DNA of 64,000 nt, taken from contig CM048847.1 in assembly GCA_026545225.1 (NCBI GenBank), forward strand, positions 6,504,501-6,568,500, read 5' to 3'. Both the position numbers and the translations under genes were made by a program. Positions 11,116-22,807 of the stretch are shown here, one piece after another (positions within the stretch are counted from its first letter, which is position 1; every line of letters begins with the position of its first letter). This DNA is from Cornus controversa (Eukaryota; Streptophyta; Magnoliopsida; Cornales; Cornaceae). The notes below the pieces were generated by a model that ran no database searches, had not been told where the DNA came from, and was given only the letters and a program-made list of their open reading frames with translations.

Positions 11116-14060
11116 TGTCACGCCCCGAAACCCGGACCGCCGGGACTCCCCCGGGCCGACCCCGAATCCCGAGTGTGAACCTGTTCACTTAACCCCATGA
11201 ACAATCTCAATTACACTCAATGCATTAGTATCAAGGTTTGATACCATGCTATGACGCCCCGATTTCCAACTCTCGGAGAACCGGAGGTTAAACTGTCCAT
11301 TTAGCCCAATAGACCCTCATTACCCTCACTCCCTGCGGAAGCTTAACCTATTTCTTGCATATGAATGCTTACAAATCCATCTTAACCAACCCCCATGGGC
11401 CCTACATCAAATCACACACCTTAGTGAATATTTACACGCCCACACTTTTAAGAATCACTCACTTTCGAGTCTCAAAACTTTCTGTGTTTGTAATCTGTAA
11501 CTTAGACTTACACCATTGGATAGAGAATAAAAAAATACTCAAGTTCAAAAAAAACCACGCTCAATTCCGATATAGAACGAAGAAATTACGTCAAAATAAA
11601 GTTTTGGAAAAAGCTGTGAATAGTAATCTCGATTGATCGAGATTAAATCTCGATTAATCGAAATTCAAGCGAGATTTTCACCCTTTCGGGACCCCAGACC
11701 TGCAATATCTCGATTGATCGAGATTGGGGTCTCGATTGATCGAAATTCCTCTTACCAGGACTCCAAAAATCACCATAAATCATCATCCTTTCAATCAATC
11801 GAAATGGGGACTTCGATTGATCGAAATAGGCATCTCGATTGATCGAGATTAAATCTCGATTGATCGAAATGCACCTCCAGGGACTTCCAACATCCTCATA
11901 CATGATCCAATTGGAAGCCAATCAACATTCTATCATCCTAGAACCCCTCAAACAAGATTAGCAACATAAATGGAAGGTTCCAACATCAATCTCACAATCA
12001 AGATCACATTCATAATCGAATTTCATACACCAAAATGAACCATTTCTTTCACAAACACAACCCATTCAAAATGGAAGCATCATCAAACTGAATTAAGTGC
12101 CACCATGGGCATTACATATATTAAACCGTTGTCTCTCCACACCCAACAAGTTTAAAATCCCATACATACATCCAAATTAGATTCGTCCAAAGGACAACCA
12201 TAACAAAAAGGAAGTCACATGCCACAAGCTGGCATGGATAGCCACAAAAATGCCCAAAACTCAAAAGATAGCATAACCACAACTAGAGTTCTATTTGGAC
12301 ACTCATGTCCCATCCGTCATCGGCACTTTATCTGTAAAAGAGTTTATAATAAAGGGGTGAGCACCACTGCGGCTCAGTAAAGGTTCCCCAACCCTTCTAA
12401 GTGCCGACTCGACACGACCTACATGGAATGCATATGAATACACTACATGCCACGTCCACAATCTCACAAACACATCAACAAATGCAATTAAGGAGGATTG
12501 CATATTTCACGAATCATGTACAACATGTTCAAACATAAAAGCATTAAAGTAAGTAAATGCTCTCTCTCTCGGTCCTCATCCGATACCCTACATGATTGGC
12601 CCGCTCCGAGGATCATGTAACCTTGGATAACTCCGATAACCATCCTATGACCGGGACAACTCCGAAAGGCCATTCTACCATAGCAATATATGGGATTGCC
12701 ATAGAGTGGGGGGGGGGGGGGCAACTCCGAGGCTCACAAGTCATGGACATTCTCCGATAATCATCCTATGACCAGGACAACTCCGAAAGGTCATTAGTAT
12801 TGGACATACTCCGATCCTAGGCATTAAGCCTTGGTATGGCGGGTCCACTCCGAGGGCCATACATAGTGGATAATTTTACCATATTACACAACACGGTTGG
12901 GCCACTCCGAAGTCCCGTGTACCTCTTTTGCGTCATTTTTCCCGCAACTTCCCACATATGCAATATGAATGCATAAACACATGATATTTTATTTTCATGC
13001 TCAATTCATGCTCATTGATACTAAAAAGAAGTAACAAGCATATTTTCCATCATCACACACCACTTATAGCACATATATGTATAACACATGCATAAATCAT
13101 CTTATATGCATACAACTTCAAAATTAGCATATTTTACTCATGCTACATTCAATGCATAACTTTAGCACATAGAACTAACATGCATTCAACTACCACATTC
13201 TCACATATAATCACATATATGACACTTGGTACACATTTTTCCACATATACATCAAATTGAGCATATAAAGCCTATGTATCAATTTCTTACACTCACATGC
13301 TTCAAACCCACATGCTACCACCAACACACTATACACAATTGTGAAAAGATAGGACTCTAGAGAAGAAGAAAATACAACTTTCCACACCTCTGACCATCCT
13401 AAAGCAATTAGAAGAGAAGAAGAACCCCTACCTCATAAATGAAGGCCTTCCAAGCACTTCACCAATTTTCCAGCGGAGTCTACCTTGCCGAATCACCACT
13501 TTGTTCGGTTCAAATGGAAGCCCTAGCCGTCCCCTACGTATCTCCCTCCTTCGGCAAGTCTTGAATCCAAGCCGAACGGGTCCGAAATGTAGAGAGAAGG
13601 GAGAGCTTTGAAGATGAAGAGCTTTAGAGAGAGAAAGGGGCGTGAGATCTGCTGAAATGTTCTTGCCACTGATATTTAAAATATCTAGGGCTTGCAAAAA
13701 GACAAAAATGCCCCTCGGCCACTTAACGTACCTTCCCGGACTCCTTTTTCGATTTTGAAAACTCCTATGGACTCAAAATCACTTTCTCTACTCTCTAAAC
13801 ATTTCATCTCAGCCATTCCCAAAAATAAATATTTTCGAGAATTTCTCGGATTCTCGGGCCCACTTAAGTCGCATCCCGGGCCCCGGTTTGACCAAAAAGT
13901 CAAACTTCTCCAAATCTCCCGAAAACTTTCCAAAACCTTAAAAACACTTCCCAAACATGTTTCCCACACTCAAAATAGGTTAAACATCACTCAAAATGCA
14001 TTTATGGCAATTATAATGCAAAAAATGCAAAATCGGCCAAAATTGGTCACGGTCTCTACA
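11116..14060 (-). repeat. E downstream (3') LTR
   Basis: The plus strand starts TGTCACGCCCC and ends GGTCTCTACA. It contains the palindromic ATCTCGAT array (11626-11870), a CTCCGA-rich module (12590-12870) with a G run near 12710, and a TATTTAAA promoter-like element near 13672. It is largely colinear with 18980-21968, but indels and substitutions give a 44-bp length difference. Short ORFs inside are not genes. Confidence 0.9.
11626..11870. repeat. Palindromic ATCTCGAT array, E 3' LTR
   Basis: About eight copies of ATCTCGATTGATCGAGAT and close variants occur here. The 18-mer is two 8-bp inverted arms around TG or CA. The upstream LTR carries the matching array at 19490-19734. The same motif makes arrays in the unrelated Athila copies. 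Confidence 0.85.
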
Positions 14061-14076
14061 ACCTCCCCCCTTAAGG
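14061..14076 (-). promoter_or_regulatory. E polypurine tract
   Basis: ACCTCCCCCCTTAAGG, in element sense CCTTAAGGGGGGAGGT, abuts the LTR start TGTAGAGACC. The next bases (AAATTTCGTCCCCGAAATTAG) are nearly the same in L2, L3 and L5. Confidence 0.85.
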
Positions 14077-14106
14077 AAATTTCGTCCCCGAAATTAGAAA
14101 CATACC

Positions 14107-17100
14107 TCAAGTAGAAAATAACTCAGGATATTTTGAGCGGACTTCTTGTTCTCGCTCCCACGTAGCCTCCTCGACTCCGTGATGTCTCCAAAGGACTTTA
14201 ACCAATGGAATAGTCTTGCCCCGAAGTACTTGCTCCCTAGCATCCAAAACCTGTACTAGCCTTTCCTCGTAAGACACATCCTCCTCCACTTCAAGATCTG
14301 TCCAATCTAACACATGTGAAGGATCCGGCTCATACTTTCTCAACATCGAAACGTGAAAAGTATTGTGCACACTTGACAATTGCGGTGGCAATGCTAAGCG
14401 GTATGCGACCTCACCCACACGATCCAATATCTCGAATGGACCGATAAACCATGGGGATAGCTTTCCGCTACGCCCAAACCTCATCAAACCCCGTCGTGGC
14501 GAGACCTTCAAGAAGACATGGTCCCCCACCTCAAATGCCAAAGGCCTCCGCCTTCTGTCAGCATAGCTTTTCTGACGACTCTGAGCTGTAAGCAAACGCT
14601 GCCGTATAATCTTAATCTTTTCTGTAGTCTCTCTGACTATATCTGGCCCCAAAGCCATTGTCTCACCAACCTCTGTCCAACAAACTGGTGACCTACAAGG
14701 TCTACCGTACAAGGCCTCAAATGGAGCCATCTCAATACTAGCTTGGTAGCTATTATTGTATGCAAACTGCACTAATGGAAGGTGATCCTCCCAACTGCCT
14801 CGAAAATCAAGTGCACATGCTCTAAGCATACCCTCCAAAATCTGTATAGTACGCTCCGACTGACCATCTGTCTGGGGATGGAAAGTCGTACTGAAATGGA
14901 GGTCCGTATCAAGTGCAGCCTGAAAACTCTGCCAAAATTGTGATGTGAATCTCGGATCTCTATCAGACACAATAGAAACTGGCACTCCGTGCAGTCTCAC
15001 AATCTGATCAATATATAACCGACTAAGGGTATCCACATCATCTGTCACTCGAATAGGAAGGAAATGAGCCACCTTGGTCAACCTATCCACAATGACCCAA
15101 ACTGCATCATGACTCTTCCTTGTCCTAGGTAACCCTGTCACAAAGTCCATAGTAACGTGTTCCCACCTCCACATAGCTACCGGTAAGGGCTGTAACAAAC
15201 CTGCCGGTCTCTGATGCTCGGCCTTCACTTGTTGGCAAGTGAGGCAGCTTGCCACAAACTGTGTCATGTCCTTTTTCATGCCCTTCCACCAATACTGTCT
15301 ATGAAGGTTGTGGTACATTTTGGTACGACCGGAATGTACTGCAAGTCTGGAGCTATGAAACTCCCTCAGGACCTTATCCCTACAAGCCAATGGAACAACT
15401 ATTCTGCCTCTAAACCTCAGACCTCCGTCTGAATGGATAACCCAATCCTCCACTGCCTCACCACCCGTAATCCGAGTGCGAATGCTCTCTAACTCTGTGT
15501 CATGCCTCTGCTCCTCAACCACCCTACTCACTAGAGTTGGTTGCGCTATGAGTGTGAACAAAGTGGCATGTCCATCACTCTCACTAAAGCATAATCCCAT
15601 TTCTGAGATGTCTTCCATCATCTTCCATTCACGAATGGCGATGCTAGCCAAAGTACCATGTGATTTCCTGCTCAATGCATCGGCAACCACATTAGCCTTC
15701 CCCAGGTGATACTGAAGATCAAAGTTGTAGTCTTCCATGTATTCAACCCATCTCCTCTGTCTCATATTCAAGTCCTTTTGCGTAAAAAGGTACTTCAAAC
15801 TCTTATGATCAGAGAAAACCTCAAACTTCTCTCCGTAGAGATAATGCCTCCACGTTTTCAAAGCAAAAATTACCGCCGCCAACTCCAAGTCATGAGTCGG
15901 GTAATTCTGCTCGTGGATCTTCAACTGTCGGGAACCATATGCAACAACCCTCTCGGTCTGCATCAATACACATCCCAAACCATCTCGTGAAGCATCACAG
16001 TAGATGACATAACTCAAACCGCGCTCGGGAATAATCAATATTGGAGCACTAGTCAATCTACGCTTCAATTCCATAAAGGAATGCTCACAAGCCTCGTTCC
16101 ACTCAAACTTAACTCCTTTACGAGTAAACTTGGTCATCGGCGCCGCTAACTTCAAAAAGTCCTTTACGAAACGCCGGTAATATCCTGCCAATCCCAAGAA
16201 GCTACGTATCTCGAATACGTTCTTAGGCTTCTCCCAATCCATTACTGCTTCAATCTTAGAAGGGTCTACCGATACTCCTCCTTCCAACACCACGTGTCCT
16301 AGGAACTTCACCTCCGTTAGCCAAAATTCATATTTTTTGAATTTGGCATACAAACGGTGCTCTCTTAATGTCTGTAACACTGTCCTCAAATGGATCTCAT
16401 GCTCTTCCATAGAAGAAGAATACACAAGAATGTCGTCCATGAAGACCACCACAAACCTATCCAAGTACACCCTGAATATCCGGTTCATCAAATCCATGAA
16501 TGCTGCTGGTGCATTCGTCAATCCGAATGGCATCACTAGAAACTCATAGTGGCTATATCTAGTCCGAAAAGTTGTCTTTGGAATGTCCTCTTCCCTTACC
16601 CTCAACTGGTAATACCCCGACCTCAAGTCGATCTTTGAAAAACAAGTCGAACCCTTAAGCTGATCAAACAAGTCATCTATCCTTGGCAAAGGATACTTGT
16701 TCTTAATCGTTGCTTGGTTCAACTTACGGTAGTCTATACATAACCGTAAAGATCCGTCCTTCTTTTTAGCAAATAGGACCAGAGCTCCCCAAGGCGATGT
16801 ACTAGGTCGTGCAAATCCCTTATCCAATAATTCTTGCAATTGATCTTTCAACTCCATCAACTCTGCCGGTGCCATCCGGTACGGTGCCATAGAGATAGGC
16901 GCAGTACCAGGAGCAAGATCAATGCTAAACACAACATCTCTCATCGGAGGTAACTCTATCAAGTCCTCCGGAAACACATCCACAAACTCTCTAACCACCG
17001 GTGGAAATCCTCCACTAGTCACAATCTCATCCTCCCTGGCTAACAAGCTAGCTAGGAAATATCCAACCCCGTTCCACACACCGGAAACAAGTAGAGACAG

Positions 17101-17703
17101 AACGTAGAAATCATCCCGCTCTCCAATAAAATAAAAGCAATCACCCTCGGGTGTGCACACTGTCACTCTCCTACGGAGACAATCAATCGTGGCTCTAAAT
17201 GTAGATAACCAATCCATACCTAGAATGACATCAAAAATGGTCATGTCTAGTAACACAAAGTCAAACACTAGTCGACGCCCAGCAACCTCGATCTCACAAG
17301 ACTGACACACTCTATCCAGGGTAACCCTACCCCCAACTAGTGTATCAATGTACAATGGTGACTCCAGTGATGACACCCGCAGCCCCAAGGCACAAGCAAA
17401 TGCAACAGATATGAATGAATGTGATGCACCTGAATCTATCAACACCCTAGCCCATAAGCTAGAAACCAGGAAAATACCTCTGACCACTGACGATCCTAGT
17501 ACATTCTCTGCCGGAGCAAGCGTGAACACACGGCCCCGTGACTGCTGACCAGTCCCCTGTAACCCTGACTGCTGACTAGAAGCAGGCGTGGAACCTCTCA
17601 CTACCCTAGATCCCTGTACAGAATGCGCTGGATGAGGTGGCGGTAATGACCTGAAACCAGACTGTATCGTAGCTGTCTGCCCAGCCCTCTGCTGAGTCCC
17701 CAT
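14107..17703 (-). CDS. pol: Pol polyprotein: PR-RT-RH-IN-chromodomain
   Basis: This 1198-residue polyprotein makes and integrates the cDNA copy of the element. The aspartic protease active site is DSGAS at 90-94. Reverse transcriptase runs about 265-475, with LCIDYRKLN near 321 and the catalytic FMDD at 421-424. RNase H has D570, E606 or E608, D632 and D675. Integrase has the zinc-binding H783, H790, C820 and C823 and the catalytic D853, D914 and E950 with 35 residues between the last two. The GPF module is near 1088. The C-terminal stretch about 1145-1195 (KVLWRHH, ATWE) looks like a chromodomain, which in chromoviruses steers integration to heterochromatin. The frame continues upstream in phase into gag, separated by one TAG and five codons, so the true start may be by readthrough rather than at this Met. 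No frameshift or internal stop is seen. Confidence 0.92.
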   Translation of the reverse strand: MGTQQRAGQTATIQSGFRSLPPPHPAHSVQGSRVVRGSTPASSQQSGLQGTGQQSRGRVFTLAPAENVLGSSVVRGIFLVSSLWARVLIDSGASHSFISVAFACALGLRVSSLESPLYIDTLVGGRVTLDRVCQSCEIEVAGRRLVFDFVLLDMTIFDVILGMDWLSTFRATIDCLRRRVTVCTPEGDCFYFIGERDDFYVLSLLVSGVWNGVGYFLASLLAREDEIVTSGGFPPVVREFVDVFPEDLIELPPMRDVVFSIDLAPGTAPISMAPYRMAPAELMELKDQLQELLDKGFARPSTSPWGALVLFAKKKDGSLRLCIDYRKLNQATIKNKYPLPRIDDLFDQLKGSTCFSKIDLRSGYYQLRVREEDIPKTTFRTRYSHYEFLVMPFGLTNAPAAFMDLMNRIFRVYLDRFVVVFMDDILVYSSSMEEHEIHLRTVLQTLREHRLYAKFKKYEFWLTEVKFLGHVVLEGGVSVDPSKIEAVMDWEKPKNVFEIRSFLGLAGYYRRFVKDFLKLAAPMTKFTRKGVKFEWNEACEHSFMELKRRLTSAPILIIPERGLSYVIYCDASRDGLGCVLMQTERVVAYGSRQLKIHEQNYPTHDLELAAVIFALKTWRHYLYGEKFEVFSDHKSLKYLFTQKDLNMRQRRWVEYMEDYNFDLQYHLGKANVVADALSRKSHGTLASIAIREWKMMEDISEMGLCFSESDGHATLFTLIAQPTLVSRVVEEQRHDTELESIRTRITGGEAVEDWVIHSDGGLRFRGRIVVPLACRDKVLREFHSSRLAVHSGRTKMYHNLHRQYWWKGMKKDMTQFVASCLTCQQVKAEHQRPAGLLQPLPVAMWRWEHVTMDFVTGLPRTRKSHDAVWVIVDRLTKVAHFLPIRVTDDVDTLSRLYIDQIVRLHGVPVSIVSDRDPRFTSQFWQSFQAALDTDLHFSTTFHPQTDGQSERTIQILEGMLRACALDFRGSWEDHLPLVQFAYNNSYQASIEMAPFEALYGRPCRSPVCWTEVGETMALGPDIVRETTEKIKIIRQRLLTAQSRQKSYADRRRRPLAFEVGDHVFLKVSPRRGLMRFGRSGKLSPWFIGPFEILDRVGEVAYRLALPPQLSSVHNTFHVSMLRKYEPDPSHVLDWTDLEVEEDVSYEERLVQVLDAREQVLRGKTIPLVKVLWRHHGVEEATWEREQEVRSKYPELFST

Positions 17704-17718
17704 ACCACTCGGTGTACT

Positions 17719-18720
17719 CTATCTCTGTGGACAGTTGGCCCTAACATGGCCGGGTTGCTTGCAATGAAAACATACCTGATCCCCCACCGAAGCCACCGAC
17801 ACTGAGGCCACTATTTGCCTCTGAGGGCACTCAGAACAAAAATGGCCAGACTGTTGGCAATGATAGCACACAACTGTGGATCGTGCAGATCCAGTAGGTA
17901 AGGACAATGAAGGTACTGGGCGAGTCTGCTGTTGCCCCTGTGAACCTGATCTGCCCTCCCTATTTCTTTTCCTCCCATGACCACTCGAAGAGGTACCCAT
18001 ACCCTTAGCTTGCTGTCTAGAGTCCCACAACCTCTGAGTGTCTCTGTCATCCTCCTCAGCCACCAAGGCTCTATCAACCACCTCACTGTAGGTCCTCAAA
18101 CCCAAAATGGACACTCTCTTTCTGATAGAGGTTTTCAGTCCCTTCACAAACTTTTTCACCTTTAGCTCTTCATTAGCTACCATATCTGGGGCAAAGCGAG
18201 CCAAAGATGTAAATTTGGTCTCGTACCGCATCACATCTAGGTCCCCTTGGACTAAGTCTATGAACTCTTGCCTCATCCGGTCTCTCACTGAAGCCGGAAA
18301 GAACTTGTCAAAGAATAAACCCTTAAAGGTTTCCCAGTCCATAGTCTTGGTGTTGTGGATATTCCCGATGAATTGCCACCACCGATCAGCTTCTCCTTGT
18401 AAGTGAAGTGCCGCTACACCCATTTTCAAATCCTCATCGATTGCAAGAGCAACCATGAGTTTGTGAGTTTGGTCTATCCAACTCTCTGCCACAAGCGGAT
18501 CACGCGCGCCATCAAAGGTAGGCGACTTAAATTTCACATATTCCTTCATTGCCACCATTTGTTGGCTCAAGGCAACCCTAGGCAATGCCTGAACCTCCTC
18601 TTCTCTGGCTTCCCTAGCCATTCTCCTCATAGTATCAGCCATATCACGCATAAACTGCGTTCCATCTGTTGGCTCCTGAGGAGCATCAGCGCCAATGTCT
18701 CGCGCTCTTCTTGGAGGCAT
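17719..18720 (-). CDS. gag: Gag capsid/nucleocapsid protein
   Basis: This is a 333-residue Gag, which forms the particle that packages element RNA. The retrotransposon gag domain spans about 78-225 (WIDQTHKLM, ADRWWQF, FFDKFFP). Two CCHC zinc knuckles lie at C285-C288-H293-C298 and C317-C320-H325-C330, for RNA binding. The basic linker KRNREGR at 251-257 fits nucleocapsid. The frame ends with a TAG (17719-17721) just after the second knuckle. Pol follows in the same frame. The start Met lies about 260 bases after the LTR end, and no upstream in-frame alternative was seen. Confidence 0.9.
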   Translation of the reverse strand: MPPRRARDIGADAPQEPTDGTQFMRDMADTMRRMAREAREEEVQALPRVALSQQMVAMKEYVKFKSPTFDGARDPLVAESWIDQTHKLMVALAIDEDLKMGVAALHLQGEADRWWQFIGNIHNTKTMDWETFKGLFFDKFFPASVRDRMRQEFIDLVQGDLDVMRYETKFTSLARFAPDMVANEELKVKKFVKGLKTSIRKRVSILGLRTYSEVVDRALVAEEDDRDTQRLWDSRQQAKGMGTSSSGHGRKRNREGRSGSQGQQQTRPVPSLSLPTGSARSTVVCYHCQQSGHFCSECPQRQIVASVSVASVGDQVCFHCKQPGHVRANCPQR

Positions 18721-18979
18721 TTCTTTCTATATGCACAACAAGAAAAATTTTAAGTTCAAACATTCATACTTAGTCAAATTCCATCATGCTTACACATGCC
18801 ACGTCTATTTAATCCACAAAAGCATGTTAAGAAAATGCAAGTATACATCAAGTTCCACATAAGCAATTTATAATCTCAAGTTCAAATCCTTGTGTTCCGA
18901 TCCTCAACTCAAGTAATAACTAAGTCAAGTCTCACCCTTCGTCCCTAGGTATTCCAACCTAGTGCTCTGAAACCATTTC
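18721..18979 (-). other. E leader with primer site and hairpin
   Basis: This is the untranslated leader between the 5' LTR and gag. The primer site is at 18964-18975 (GCTCTGAAACCA, in element sense TGGTTTCAGAGC, one mismatch to the initiator-Met primer site). It is followed by the hairpin TAGGTATTCCAACCTA at 18946-18961 and a block (TTGGAATACCTAGGGACGA in element sense) shared with all L elements. No other feature is seen. Confidence 0.8.
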
Positions 18980-19489
18980 TGTCACGCCCCGAAACCCGGA
19001 CCGCCGGGACTCCCCCGGGCCGACCCTGAATCCCGAGTGTGAACCTGTTCACTTAACCCCATGAACAATCTCAATTACACTCAATGCATTAGTATCAAGG
19101 TTTGATACCATGCTATGACGCCCCGATTTCCAACTCTCGGAGAACCGGAGGTTAAACTGTCCATTTAGCCCAATAGACCCTCATTACCCTCACTCCCTGC
19201 GGAAGATTAACCTATTTCTTGCATATGAATGCTTACAAATCCATCTTAACCAACCCCCATGGGCCCTACATCAAATCACACACCTTAGTGAATATTTACA
19301 CGCCCACACTTTTAAGAATCACTCACTTTCGAGCCTCAAAACTTTCTGTGTTTAGAATCTGGAACTTAAACTTACACCATTGGATAGAGAATAAAAAAAT
19401 ACTCAAGTTCAAAAAAAACCACGCTCAATTCCGATCTAGAACGAAGAAATTACGTCGAAATGAAGTTTTGGAAAAAGCTGTGAATAGTA

Positions 19490-19734
19490 ATCTCGATTGA
19501 TCGAGATGGAATCTTGATTGATCGAGATTAAATCTCGATTAATCGAAATTCAAGCGAGATTTTCACCCTCTCGGGACCCCAGACCTGCAATATCTCGATT
19601 GATCGAGATAGGGGTCTCGATTGATCGAAATTCCTCTTACCAGGACTCCAAAAATCACCATAAATCATCACCCTTTCGATCAATCGAAATGGGGACTTCG
19701 ATTGATCGAAATAGGCATCTCGATTAATCGAAAT
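19490..19734. repeat. Palindromic ATCTCGAT array, E 5' LTR
   Basis: About eight copies of the palindromic 18-mer and its variants occur here, matching those in the 3' LTR. One extra unit near 19508-19525 (ATCTTGATTGATCGAGAT) is absent at that place in the other LTR, so unit number changes within the array. Confidence 0.85.
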
Positions 19735-21479
19735 GCACCTCCAGGGACTTCCAACATCCTCATACATGATCCAATTGGAAGCCAATCAACATTCTATCAT
19801 CCTAGAACCCCTCAAACAAGATTAGCAACATAAATGGAAGGTTCCAACATCAATCTCACAATCAAGATCACATTCATAATCGAATTCATACACCAAAATG
19901 AACCATTTCTTTTACAAACACAACCCATTCAAAATGGAAGCATCATCAAACTGAATTAAGTGCCGCCATGGGCATTACATATATTAAACCGTTGTCTCTC
20001 CACACCCAACAAGTTTAAAATCCCATACATACATCCAAATTAGATTCGTCCAAAGGACAACCATAACAAAAAGGAAGTCACATGCCACAAGCCGGCATGG
20101 ATAGCCACAAAAATGCCCAAAACTCAAAAGATAGCATAACCACCACTAGAGTTCCATTTGGACACTCATGTCCCATCCGTCATCGACGCTTTATCTGTAA
20201 AAGAGTTTATAATAAAGGGGTGAGCACCACTGTGGCTCAGTAAAGGTTCCCCAACCCTTCTAAGTGCCGACTCGACACGACCTACATGGAATGCATATGA
20301 ATACACTACATGCCACATCCACAATCTCACAAACACATCAACAAATGCAATTAAGGAGGATTGCATATTTCACGAATCATGTACAACATGTTCAAACATA
20401 AAAGCATTAAAGTAAGTAAATGCTCTCTCTCTCAGTCCTCATCCGATACCCTACATGATTGGCCCGCTCCGAGGATCATGTAACCTTGGACAACTCCGAT
20501 AACCATCCTATGACCGGGACAACTCCGAAAGGCCATTCTACCATAGCAATATATGGGATTGCCATAGAGTGGGGGGGCAACTCCGAGGCTCACAAGTCAT
20601 GGACATTCTCTGATAATCATCCTATGACCGGGACAACTCCGAAAGGTCATTAGTATTGGACATACTCCGATCCTAGGCATTAAGCCTTGGTATGGCGGGT
20701 CCACTCCGAGGGCCATACATAGTGGATAATTTTACCACATTACACAACACGGTTGGGCCACTCCGAAGTCCCGTGTACCTCTTTTGCGTCATTTTTCCCG
20801 CAACTTCCCACATATGCAATATGAATGCATAAACACATGATATTTTATTTTCATGCTCAATTCATGCTCATTGATACTAAAAAGAAGTAACAAGCATATT
20901 TTCCATCACCACACACCACATATAGCACATATATGTATAACACATGCATAAATCATCTTATATGCATACAACTTCAAAATTAGCATATTTTACTCATGCT
21001 ACATTCAATGCATAACTTTAGCACATAGAACTAACATGCATTCAACTACCACATTCTCACATATAATCACATATATGACACTTGGTACACATTTTTTCAC
21101 ATATACATCAAATTGAGCATATAAAGCCTATGTATCAATTTCTTACACTCACATGCTTCAAACCCACATGCTACCACCAACACACTATACACAATTGTGA
21201 AAATATAGGACTCTAGAGAAGAAGAAAATACAACTTTCCACACCTCTCACCATCCTAAAGCATGTGAAACACAACCTACACCTCTCTTCTTCACCCGAAA
21301 CCCTAGAATCGACAATTAGAAGAGAAGAAGAACCCCTACCTCGAAAATGAAGGCCTTCCAAGCACTTCACCAATTTTCCAGTGGAGTCTACCTTGCTGAA
21401 TCACCACTTTATTTGGTTCAAATGGAAGCCCTAGCCGTCCCCTACGTATCTCCCTCCTTCGACGAGTCTTGAATCCAAG

Positions 21480-21600
21480 CCGAACGGGTCTGAAATGTAG
21501 AGAGAAGGGAGAGCTTTGAAGATGAAGAGCTTTAGAGAGAGAAAGGGGCGTGAGATCTGCTGAAATGTTCTTGCCACTGATATTTAAAATATCTAGGGCT
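21480..21600 (-). promoter_or_regulatory. Candidate E promoter
   Basis: In element sense the sequence has ATTTTAAATA (21581-21590) inside the near-palindrome 21579-21593. It is followed by the CT-rich CCCTTTCTCTCTCTAAAG and then CCCTTCTCTCTACATTTC. A TATA-like box followed by a pyrimidine patch is the usual plant core promoter layout. It lies about 380 bp into the LTR. The transcription start is not shown by sequence. Confidence 0.5.
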
Positions 21601-21968
21601 TGCAAAAAGACTAAAATGCCCCTCGGCCACTTAACGTACCTTCCCGGACTCCTTTTTTGATTTTGAAAACTCCTATGGACTCAAAATCACTTCCTCTACT
21701 CTCTAAACATTTCATCTCAGCCATTCCCAAAAATAAATATTTTTGAGAATTTCCCAGATTCTCGGGCCCACTTAAGTCGCATCCCGGGCCCCGGTTTGAC
21801 CAAAAAGTCAAACTTCTTCAAATCTCCTGAAAACTTTCCAAAACCTTAAAAACACTTGCCAAACATGTTTCCCACACTCAAAACATATTAAACATCACCT
21901 AAAATGCATTTATGGCAATTATAATGCGAAAAATGCAAAATCGGCCAAAATTGGTCACGGTCTCTACA

Positions 21969-21973
21969 ATATA
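21969..21973. repeat. Target site duplication of E (right)
   Basis: ATATA matches 11111-11115 on the other side of E. Confidence 0.75.
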
Positions 21974-22091
21974 TATATAATTCCACATACATATATATAT
22001 ATCCACATCTCTCCGAATTTAATTTATTTGAAAAAAAATAAATTCGGTCAAAATTTGCCTGGAACCGGTCAAAATTATTCCGGTTCTTACA
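21974..22091 (-). repeat. L2 upstream LTR, remaining end
   Basis: This continues the L2 LTR after the E insertion. It is colinear with 3860-3981 (CCACATCTCTCCGAATTTAATTT, ending CTTACA) and completes a 3104-bp LTR. It is followed by the ATTTT duplication. Confidence 0.85.
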
Positions 22092-22096
22092 ATTTT
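22092..22096. repeat. Target site duplication of L2 (right)
   Basis: ATTTT matches 860-864. Confidence 0.85.
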
Positions 22097-22807
22097 GTAC
22101 GTTCATATGTGCTCGAGTAGCCATATACATTATTGGTTCGTGCATGATAGGAGTAGCATGGTCTTAAATATTGTGATATATTTAAGTGCATGTATATTTT
22201 TTAGAATATGTGAGGATCGACTTAATACAGCAGTGATAGTATAGTTCTATATACCTTGTTGGGCCTTTGAGCTCACCTCCTCCCAGGTTTTGCAGGTATT
22301 GCTGATTACGGAGTTAGTTAGGAGACTGAGAGCACAGGTTGCAGAGGTAGTGTCTAGAATCCTTAGAATCAGATGTATGTCCAGGATAATGGATAGATAG
22401 ATGCATTACATTTGGATTAAATGTATGGAGCAATTTATGTTGATTCAGTTCCTTCAGTTGTATTTTATTCATGTGATGTATGTATATAATACGGACATTC
22501 GAGGACTGAGACATATATTTTTGATTGTATTATGTATGTTGTAGAAATGCTGGGGGGACACGTGCCCAGAAGTGTCCATTTTTATTGTTAAATATAAATG
22601 CTGGGGGGACACGTGCCCAGAAGTGTCGATATGAATTTTAAAGCAAGTATAACATGCCAGGATCTAATTTATTAGAATGGGTCATGCCCAATTTTCATGA
22701 AAATAATAGGAAATTGAGGTTGTATGATCAGGTGATGGTTATGTCGTGAGGGTGATCTCACAGAGTTCACACCTCAGTTTTTGGGCCTCAAGAATCAGGG
22801 CATGACA
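22097..22807 (+). mobile_element. L1 LTR, right fragment
   Basis: This continues the LTR at 406-864 and matches 52267-52969 and 34916-35625. It holds the candidate splice acceptor GTTTTGCAG|GTATTG near 22300 and two G-box repeats (22545-22630). It ends GGGCATGACA, the LTR terminus. Confidence 0.85.

Larger units (their letters stand above)
11116..21968 (-). mobile_element. E, Tekay/Del-like chromovirus, complete
   Basis: This is a Ty3/gypsy element on the minus strand, 10.85 kb long. It has LTRs of 2945 and 2989 bp with TG/CA ends, a primer site, gag (333 codons), pol (1198 codons) and a polypurine tract. The domain order is gag, protease, RT, RNase H, integrase, C-terminal chromodomain-like segment. 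That order and the long LTRs fit the Tekay/Del clade of chromoviruses. It is inserted in the 5' LTR of L2. It is the only element in the window with an uninterrupted protease-to-integrase frame. Confidence 0.9.
18980..21968 (-). repeat. E upstream (5') LTR
   Basis: This is the direct repeat of 11116-14060 and drives element transcription in sense. The plus strand starts TGTCACGCCCC and ends CTCTACA. It holds the palindromic array at 19490-19734, the CTCCGA module at 20460-20720, and a promoter-like region near 21500-21600. Confidence 0.9.
865..22091 (-). mobile_element. L2, complete non-autonomous LTR retrotransposon
   Basis: The element lies on the minus strand. It has LTRs of about 3.1 kb (865-3981; 8130-11115 plus 21974-22091), a 4.1-kb non-coding interior, a primer site next to the right LTR, a polypurine tract next to the left LTR, and flanking ATTTT duplications. 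The interior carries no gag or pol motif in any frame, so it is a large non-autonomous (LARD-like) element. Its upstream LTR was later hit by element E at an AT microsatellite. The length without E and one ATATA copy is about 10.4 kb. It is inserted in the LTR of another member of the same family, L1. Confidence 0.85.

Noticed and set aside
12711..12721. Long G run in the E 3' LTR as a possible G-quadruplex
   Set aside because: It is a single homopolymer that is about half as long in the other LTR (near 20571), so it looks like slippage rather than a kept structure.
14363..17548. Plus-strand frames of 60-94 codons inside E pol
   Set aside because: They are antisense shadows of the long minus-strand pol frame and have no motifs of their own.
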